Shown here in pieces: positions 57,301-64,000 of a stretch of DNA of 64,000 bases (positions within the stretch are counted from its first letter, which is position 1; each line of letters begins with the position of its first letter). Below the pieces are notes generated by a model, which did not search any database, was not told where the DNA came from, and saw only the letters and a program-made list of their open reading frames with translations. Both the position numbers and the translations under genes were made by a program. Source of the DNA: Nemophila menziesii (lineage: Eukaryota; Streptophyta; Magnoliopsida; Boraginales; Hydrophyllaceae). The stretch is from positions 9,693,001 to 9,757,000 of the forward strand of contig JARWIR010000010.1 of the NCBI GenBank assembly GCA_029959085.1, in the 5' to 3' direction.

Positions 57301-60300
57301 TGGATAATAAAGTGTGAAAAAGTGTGAAATTGGATAATAAAGTGTGAAAAAGTGTGAAATTGGGTGATAGTGAGTGAAAAAGGCTGAAAATGGGTGATAG
57401 TGTGAGATTGGATGATAGTGTGTGAAAAAGTGTGAAATTGGATAATAGTGTGTGAAAAAGTGTGAAATTGGGTGATAGTGAGTGAAAAAGACTGAAAATG
57501 GGTGATAGTGTAAAAATGTGTGAAATTGAGTGAGAGAGTGAAAAAATGTGAGGTTGGTGAAAATGTGTGATAGTGGGTGAAAATGGGTTGTAATGTGTGA
57601 AAAATGGGTTTTAATGGGTGATAGTGTGTGAAAATGGATGATAGTGTGAAAAAATGTGCAGATGTGTAAAATTGGTGAAAGTGAGTGATACTGTGTGAAA
57701 ATGTGTGAAAATGTGTGAAAAGACGTAAAACAGTAAACAAATGTGTGAAAATAAATGTGTTAGTGTGTGAAGAAAGTGGTGAAAGTGAGTGATACTGTGT
57801 GAAAAGACGTAAAACAGTGTGCAAATGTGTGAAAATAAATGTGTTAGTGTGTGAAGAAAGTGGTGATAGTGTGTGAAGAAAGTGGTGATAGTGTGTGATA
57901 ATGTGTGAAAAGACGTAAAACAGTGTGCAAATGTGTGAAAATAAATGTGTTAGTGTGTGAAGAAAGTGGTGATAGTGTGTGAAAATGGGTGAAAGTGAGT
58001 CATAGTGTGTGAAAAGGCATAAAAAAATTGCGAAAAAAGTGTGAAAATAGGTGATGCTACATCAAAACTTGAAAAAAAATGTGTAAAAATGGATGAAAGT
58101 GTGAGAAAAAGTGTGAAAATGGGTGATAGTAGAAAATGTACAATGGTAAAAACTTACATCATCTTTCAAATTTTGTGAGTCATCATTGATTCTAATATAA
58201 CCAGGATCTTTGCTACAAATCAAAAAAAAAAAAACAAATCCAAACTTGTTAATCACACAATTAAAATTATACAAAAATAAAATAAATAAAATTACTTAGG
58301 CACAATTTACCTGCTGCATCTATAAAACGTAACTAGCCCAGAAATAGCAAGAAAAGTACCCATCCATGCAAAAAGTGCAAATCCAGCTGTTAATTTAGGT
58401 AGATTTGGAGCTGCATTGCATTATAAAGTCAGTATAAGACAAGTATGTATGTATATATATATTATAATTACATACATACCCATAATGACTGAATGAGTAT
58501 ATGTAATAAGTAGCACAAATATTACACATAAAAGTATTGGTGCAAGTCCTAGTTCTGTAAGTTTCCCTAGCTGTGTATTTCCATCACATCTTTTCTCCAT
58601 TAATTTTCGTGCATTTCCCTGCAAATTTACTCTTAAGTTAAAACCTATTTTTACATATAATAAGGGTAAATGTGTAATATTCTTCTGTTAAAGTAAGTAG
58701 AATACATGAGATGAAGAATTACACTTCAAAAATATAAGTTACTAGTTAGTAGTAAAACAAACACAAAAGAGTAAAATATCAAATTCCTTTCCTCCCTATA
58801 GGGACCTATAATGCAATTTTTGCATAATATAGAGACCTATGGTGCAATAGTAATACTTGTCCTTTTTAAAAACATAGGGGGGCTTTTGACCCTTTATCGA
58901 ACCATAGGGGGGTAGTATTTAGTATTTTACCCAACACAAAATTAAGGTGAATGGTATTTCACGACTACTAAGTATGAGTCACTGAATAGATATAGAGGAA
59001 ATTTACTTTTTGGTCCTTGAACTATAGTCTATTCCCCAGAATGGTCCTCAAACTTCTAAAGTTACCCAAACAATCCTCGAAATTTGTCTTTTTTACCTCC
59101 GTAGTCCCCACAGCAAATTCGTCTTTTTTTACCGTTACGTCCGGTATTTTTGTTACCCAAAAAGTCCTCAAAGTTTTAAAATTCCCCAATGGTCCCAGAA
59201 CTATCCCCTTTTACCTATTTGGTCCTCAAACGTCTTTGCCACATGGCACTTAACCAGGTGACAAAAATGAAGTTGGAGGACCATTCTGAAAAATGGCCTA
59301 TACTTCGAGGACCAATAAAGAAAATTATATAAGAAAAAACTTACAAGGAAAAAAGCAACTTGTCTATGATTTTTATCAGCAGCAAGTTGAGCAGGTGTAA
59401 GACCAGTATTATCAGTAACCATTAAATCTTCCTTTTTCCCAGCTTGTACTAAAACAGTACAAGCTTCAAAGTTTCCTCTAATAGCAGCCCAATGTAAAGG
59501 AGTACAACCTTAAAATAAAACACAAACATGAGATTATGACACAACTTTCATGGTCAATAATACCCTCAACATAAAAACAAAGAATAATAAAAATACCCTC
59601 TTTATCCTGCCTTCCTCTATAAGCACCCAAAAATAAGAGTAAACGTATAGAGTCCGCAAAACCCTTATATGCAGCCCTATAAACATTTCGAATTAATTAA
59701 AATAATAATAAAACATGAAACTAAGAAAGTTTATATATATATATTGTACCAGTGTAAAGGGGTTCTTCCGTCATTATCAGGAACATCAGGGTCTACATTT
59801 CGCTTTGTAACAATGTAATAAAGAAAAGCTGTTTGACCATATTGTGCTGCTACATGTGTTGCCTGTTTTTTATAAACTCAATAACTATAATATAACTATT
59901 TCGAAAAAAAAAAAAAAGTGATTTTAGAATAATAAACAAACCTGATAACCATACATATCAGCTGTATTAACTTTTGCACCTTCTTGTACTAATAGCTCAG
60001 CAACTTGAACTGCTCCTCGAACTGCACACCAGTGTATAGCTGTTTGACCTGTATGATCTGCTGCATTTACATCTCCTCCTTTCTGTAAATTATTACCATA
60101 ATATAAACATTTAATTGAGACAATTTAATGCAAATTCAACTAGTTTAGTTGTTTGGAGCTTTAAATTACGATTTCTGACTAACAATGATACCTAAACTAG
60201 TTCTAACTCAAACACAATTGGTGAATTGGTGAAAAAATCAGATAATTTGACAAAGAATTAAACAATCAAACTTACATTTCCAGCTCAACTGACATATAAA

Positions 60301-60626
60301 TCGTTGCAAAATAAGAAATTAAAACACATAGATACAGTTAAATATAAAGCTTTCAGCGAAATTGTGAAATGTATAGAAACCTCGATGATATACTGAGCAG
60401 CGGCGGAGCGGTTGTTAAGAGCGGCCCACTGGAGAGCGTAGTGACCAAGACCATCAGGTTCAGAAACAGAGCAACCTTGACTTTCAACCAATCTACGCAT
60501 CTTTTCCATATCACCATAAGCCGCCGCCGTGTAAACATCGTCCCTTAAGTTATTCTCCTCCACTACCTCCGACGATGATAGATCCCTTGATTCCACCTCA
60601 TCCACCACCTCGATTTCCGACGCCAT
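54338..60626 (-). CDS. TIP1: TIP1/PAT24-type ankyrin-repeat DHHC protein S-acyltransferase, 13 exons
   Basis: Exons: 60626-60381, 60082-59942, 59862-59750, 59676-59597, 59508-59345, 58618-58480, 58410-58311, 58212-58158, 57189-57112, 57013-56915, 55607-55529, 55452-55304, 54724-54338. Every intron is GT-AG and the frame closes over 1830 bp (609 residues). Arabidopsis TIP1 is about 620 residues and starts similarly (MASEIEVV). Ankyrin repeats span about 27-248 ([37 protein letters not shown]). Two membrane spans lie at about 262-335. The cysteine-rich domain is encoded by exons 9-10 (residues 347-405), with the catalytic DHHC at 393-396. Two further spans follow, then the TTNE motif and an NPYD/PaCCT-like segment in the last exon. 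The family palmitoylates cysteines of membrane-associated proteins. In Arabidopsis the gene controls cell size and root-hair and pollen-tube tip growth. Confidence 0.96.
55657..56890. mobile_element. MITE-like element in intron 10 carrying the 139-bp repeat array
   Basis: The ends are inverted: TTTCCCAAATGGTCCCTCAA at the left and, on the other strand, ATTCCCCAAATGGTCCCTCAA at the right. Inner sequence (gttacccaaatagtcctcaaa, ttaccattatgtccg) is related to the MITE in intron 5. The array at 55840-56850 fills the inside. I found no clear TSD, so a Mutator-like class is only a guess. Confidence 0.6.
55840..56850 (+). repeat. minisatellite array A (139-bp higher-order unit) in intron 10
   Basis: Short words such as cacattttcaca, cactatcaccca and ttatcacacaca are organised into a higher-order unit. 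Marker tags (ggagcaccc or gtagcaccc) recur at 55978, 56117, 56256, 56395 and 56534, exactly 139 bp apart, giving four near-identical units with more diverged copies on both sides. The pre-mRNA is the reverse complement (tgtgaaaatgtgtg...). Confidence 0.92.
57226..58138 (+). repeat. minisatellite array B in intron 8, inverted relative to array A
   Basis: Short words such as gtgtgaaaaagtgtgaaatt and gggtgatagtg are the reverse complement of the words in array A. At 57250-57370 the period is exactly 30 bp. Further right, larger units contain gtgtgaaaataaatgtgtta. The array fills almost the whole intron, from about 20 nt inside the 5' splice site to about 36 nt before the 3' splice site. Confidence 0.92.
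58998..59326. mobile_element. MITE in intron 5 (about 330 bp)
   Basis: Long imperfect inverted ends: the left reads tttggtccttgaactatag then cagaatggtcctcaaacttc. The right end, on the other strand, reads attggtcctcgaagtatagg then cagaatggtcctccaacttc. It contains no ORF. I could not fix a TSD. The family is shared with the element in intron 10. Confidence 0.7.
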
Positions 60627-61096
60627 TCAAACTAGATTTAATAATTGAAAAATAATTCAATTGTCTTCGAAAAAACGCGTTTTGAAATAAGTCAATGCTG
60701 TTATAAATTCAATAATGCGTTTATAATTACATGTATATGTTGATTATATACATGTGTGTGTTTTTTAGAGGGTTTCGAAGAAATAGAATGGTGATAGAAC
60801 CCCCGGAGTGGGCCGGGCCGGGGGTAGGTAGGGTGGTTGACTCGGTATGTTTGAAGAGAAGAAGCTATAACTTTTTTATTTTAATTTATTTTCGAAGAAA
60901 TGCTATAATTCACTTGCTTATAATAAGGATGGAACAAAACACTTGTCGAATATGATACATGGATATAGAAAATTAGAAGGTGAGATACACTTTGCAAATA
61001 TTGTAAGTTACTTTAAATCTATACAATTTTTTTTTTTTCTTTTCATTTAAAAAGGTTAAAAATTACAAACTATACAAAACAAGAAAAGGAAAATTC
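60627..61096. other. promoter and 5' flank of the TIP1-like gene
   Basis: There is no coding sequence. A TATAA-like element (minus-strand GAATTTATAACAGC near 60698-60711) lies about 75 bp upstream of the ATG and could be the core promoter. A short GC-rich patch (gggccgggccggggg) lies near 60810. Confidence 0.4.
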
Positions 61097-61261
61097 TTCC
61101 ATCCAATATTGAATGATCCTACACCAATAATATTAATACACATACCCTATCTTTTACACTTATAAAAATAAGTAACTTATTAATCTAATGACATTTGTTT
61201 TGTTATAATAATCAATGGTCATTATATGAATATTGGATCATCCAATATTGGATGAAAGTTT
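61097..61261. mobile_element. small MITE-like inverted repeat (about 165 bp)
   Basis: The left end cttccatccaatattgaatg and, on the other strand, the right end ctttcatccaatattggatg form inverted repeats of about 25 bp around an AT-rich centre. I see no clear TSD. Confidence 0.55.
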
Positions 61262-61824
61262 TACCCAAAAAATAATACAAATTTAACCTATTCCTAGTTT
61301 ATTGAAATCTAATAGGATTCCTTCCCGACCCTTCAATACATTCATTTTCATTGTGCTTTGCCATTTTTAAACCGCGTTGAAATTGGGAGAGCAGTTTCCA
61401 AATGAAGAGAAGACAATATTAATAAGTGTCGGCAGTTAATTAGAAACTTAGACCATGGGTGAAAAATATCAAGAAATTGGTAATGGAAACATGTCCAGTC
61501 AGTTTCAAGCATTGCATAGGCTTCACCTTCCACAACAATGTTCCTTTCTCGATCCATCATTTTTATGTATTAGGACTACTCTGATCCCTGTCGAACTATA
61601 CGAATTATCAAAAGACGTATCACACATAAATCTGATGTTCGTCTGTAAAGTAATATCCTCTTTTATTAGTTCATTATTTCCCGATTCTCTCCTTTGCCGT
61701 TGTTCTTTCTAGTACCACATCCAAAGCATTCCTTCATACATGTATTTGTGACCCTAATAATATCATCTGCATCTATATAAATTTTGACGATTTGTTTTTG
61801 TTAACTCTTTACAAAGAGTTTAAT
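61262..61824. other. non-coding stretch
   Basis: Short overlapping frames on both strands have no recognisable motifs. I support no gene here. Confidence 0.4.
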
Positions 61825-62483
61825 TATGGCTGCACATGGGTCGGGTAACCGACCCATAGCCCCTTAGTCAAGAACCAACCCGCACTTGCGGGTTTTAGGT
61901 TCTGAAAACCGAAAACCAAACCATGAAAGGTTTATGGTTTCGGGTTGGTTTGTCTTGGTTTTTCAAGGATGGTTTCGGATTTGGTTTGTTATAACTAAAC
62001 TTATTTATAACTTGGTCCCTGAAAATTAGAAAAAGTGCATTTCAACTTCATAATAATATTATCTACCACTATCAACTTAAATTAGAAAACAAATACACTT
62101 AATAAACAACCTTGAATCCATGAATTACATCATACAACTTTTCAAACCAAAATAAACCATTAATTAAATATATTACATAGCCAAAATAATCTGAATTACA
62201 TAAACATACATCCAAAACTAGAAATAAAGGCAAACATTTCCAAAAACAAACTACACCATTGATTTAGACTTGCAAAAGTTGAGTTTGAAGATACAAACAT
62301 TCCAAAACTTGAGTTGCATAAGGCATTTATCTTTCTTTTCCTTCCTGTTTCATAAGTTTTGAACATTGCCTCCCTAATTTACTTCCAACTTCCAAAGTAA
62401 AGTGTAAATAACATTATGCGGAAATGGAGTAAGCGCTTATCCTCATATTGTAATGTAATCATAGGATATTAATTATTCCTCGC

Positions 62484-62578
62484 AATAAGGTTATATAGAC
62501 AACCTTGCCACCATTCTTAGTAACAATAACTTATTGTTATTTTAGAATGGTGACAAAGTCATCTATATAACCTTATTT
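62484..62578. repeat. imperfect foldback hairpin, arms of about 46 bp
   Basis: Left arm aataaggttatatagacaac... (62484-62529) and right arm ...gtcatctatataaccttatt (62532-62578) are inverted copies with a few mismatches and almost no loop. It lies inside the hAT element, downstream of its transposase. Confidence 0.75.
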
Positions 62579-62995
62579 TAGGCCTCAGATTTGCAATGTA
62601 AATCATCACATTTATAAACCGTAGGGACAAGGGACTTGGTGAGTTTTACAAAAAAAACTGCAACTTTTCAACTACAAATGCATGACAAAAGAATGTCATC
62701 TCTAATGACTTCCTCAGCTGAATTATATATAAAAATAAACATGTACACATCATAATCAATCTATTTTGCATCATAGGAAGCTCATGAGTTGCTTTCTTAA
62801 GTCTAAATGCACATGTATAATGAAATGCAAGTTTAAATTGTATGAAACTGATGTATAACTCACATTAGGTTATTGGCTAAGTCACTGAATCAGTAGAGTG
62901 GATTGTGGAGTTTCACTCAAACTTAATTCATCTATTACATAATAACCTACAAAAGATAGATAAAATTCAAGTTAGATAGCATTAAAAAGTTCAAG

Positions 62996-64000
62996 TTAGC
63001 CTCGCAAATTGCAAAAAAAAAGTAGAAAAGTATCGAATTTACCCAATTCAGCTTCCAATTTTTCCACAAGTTGTTTAGATGTTCTAAGATTAATTGGAAG
63101 TGAAGATCTTTGCCAATTTTGAGTACAAATTAAAGTTTCAACAGTTTTAGGGGACAATGAACTTCTGAATTGATCAAGTACTCTCCCACTAGTGCTAAAT
63201 GCACTTTCAAAAGCAACAGTAAAAACTGGAACAACCAACACATGTTTTGCCAGTTGGGACAACACTTTAAACCTCATTGCATTGCTTTTCCACCTTTTTA
63301 AAATGTCAGAATCTGAAGACATCTGTTCTATATCCTCTTTTAGATACTTATCTAATTCAGTTGCTTTAGAAGGGTGTTTCTTAGCCATAAAAGACTGAAA
63401 CCTACCACCAAGAACACAAGGAGTTTCATGTACTTGTAGTAGAAGTAGCCACTTCATCACTAGTTGAACTAGTAGGAGTAACTTTTTTTTTCATACACTT
63501 TAAACATCCTTGTTAAAACATCTTTAAATTTTATAAGCAATATTTCACTTTCTTCAGGTGTATATACATAAAACTGAAATAGCATTGAAGGTATTTAATT
63601 TTTTCCTTAGATCTAAAGCAACTGCCACATAGAGAATAATATTGATACTATTAACTCCCCAATATATGTTGAAATTTTTCTTCATTTCAGATGCCATTTT
63701 ACTTAGTACATGATTTTCATTCTCACACAACTCCACAATTTATTCCCAAATTCGCACCATTTCATCAGAGAATAGATTGGTGGTAACAAATAAAGTTCCA
63801 TTAAATTTCTTAGTGGAAATGTAGAACAATTTCAGAAACTCAACAAAACACCTTGCATTTTTCCCAATCAATTAAGTTTGGAGGATTTCTTGAAGCATCA
63901 TTAAAGTGTGTAGTATAATTAGGATCATCCCTTTTCATTCTCGCAAAAATATTTTCGAATTTTTCAGCACACTCAAGCATTTGATAAGTAGAATTCAATC
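62996..64000 (-). pseudogene. hAT transposase, C-terminal part, broken
   Basis: The last frame (63460-62996) holds the hAT dimerisation domain: LAKHVLVVPVFTVAFESAFS followed by TSGRVLDQFRSSLSP and TLICTQNWQ. Upstream, in another frame (63736-63554), ASEMKKNFNIYWG and LYVAVALDLRKKLN match the domain before it (DUF4413-like RNase H fold region). Still further, ENIFARMKRDDPNYT is visible near 63950-63910. Frameshifts and stops separate these parts, so the gene looks dead. The N-terminal BED zinc finger, if present, is outside the window. Confidence 0.8.

Larger units (their letters stand above)
61825..64000 (-). mobile_element. hAT transposon, 3' part, running off the window
   Basis: The terminus TATGGCTGCACATGGGTCGG at 61825 resembles the ends of the two hAT MITEs in this window (TAGGGnTG...). 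Subterminal repeats rich in aaccaaacc and cgggttttagg follow. The minus-strand transposase gene begins about 1.2 kb further in. The other end lies beyond 64000. Confidence 0.75.

Noticed and set aside
57195..57824. A 209-codon minus-strand open frame rich in His, Thr, Phe and Ser, and similar frames at 55722-56040.
   Set aside because: They are translations of the tcaca/tgtga minisatellite inside TIP1 introns. The composition simply follows the repeat.

Overview
The window is nuclear DNA from a flowering plant, most likely a eudicot. It is AT-rich. It holds one intron-rich host gene with a clear Arabidopsis counterpart (a TIP1-type ankyrin-repeat S-acyltransferase), in a landscape of Ty3/gypsy Athila-type, Ty1/copia, LINE, hAT and MITE sequences. 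I cannot name the species from sequence alone. There are no tRNA, rRNA, CRISPR or bacterial features.

Layout. 1-8080: a 525-bp hAT-type MITE with a perfect 8-bp target-site duplication (TSD), a decayed copia RNase H remnant, then a 6.2-kb copia-like LTR element with short LTRs (about 200 bp) and a non-coding interior made of decayed tandem repeats. 8720-45880: one large transposon nest. A decayed LINE (LINE A) was split at 12485 by a 29-kb Athila-type element (O1, minus strand, TSD acaat). O1 was in turn hit by a gypsy LTR element now reduced to a solo LTR (S1, plus strand, TSD acgtc) and by a nearly intact LINE (LINE C, minus strand, 16-bp TSD). S1 was then split by a complete young Athila element (A1, 19393-32124, minus strand, TSD gtagg, LTRs differing at about 7 of 1560 positions). 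LINE A was also hit by a solo LTR of the A1 family (S2, TSD gtact), which itself contains a 704-bp hAT MITE (TSD gtacctaa). 46130-52780: a second decayed LINE (LINE B) split by an Emigrant-like MITE. 53337-53745: a 5'-truncated LINE tail.

54338-60626 (minus strand): the host gene, a 13-exon TIP1/PAT24-type gene encoding about 609 residues (ankyrin repeats followed by a DHHC palmitoyltransferase domain). All splice sites are GT-AG and the reading frame closes across all exons. Intron 8 and intron 10 are filled with mutually inverted, complementary minisatellite arrays. They flank exactly the two exons (9 and 10) that encode the cysteine-rich DHHC catalytic core. This is the most interesting feature of the window: the arrays could pair in the pre-mRNA and favour in-frame skipping, or circularisation, of the catalytic exons.

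61825-64000: the 3' end of a hAT transposon with a broken transposase gene on the minus strand, running off the window.

The retrotransposon genes act only in their own replication. A1 has uninterrupted gag-pol and ORF2 frames, an intact PBS and PPT and nearly identical LTRs, so it may still be able to transpose. O1 and the copia-like element have lost most or all of pol and would need enzymes from other elements.
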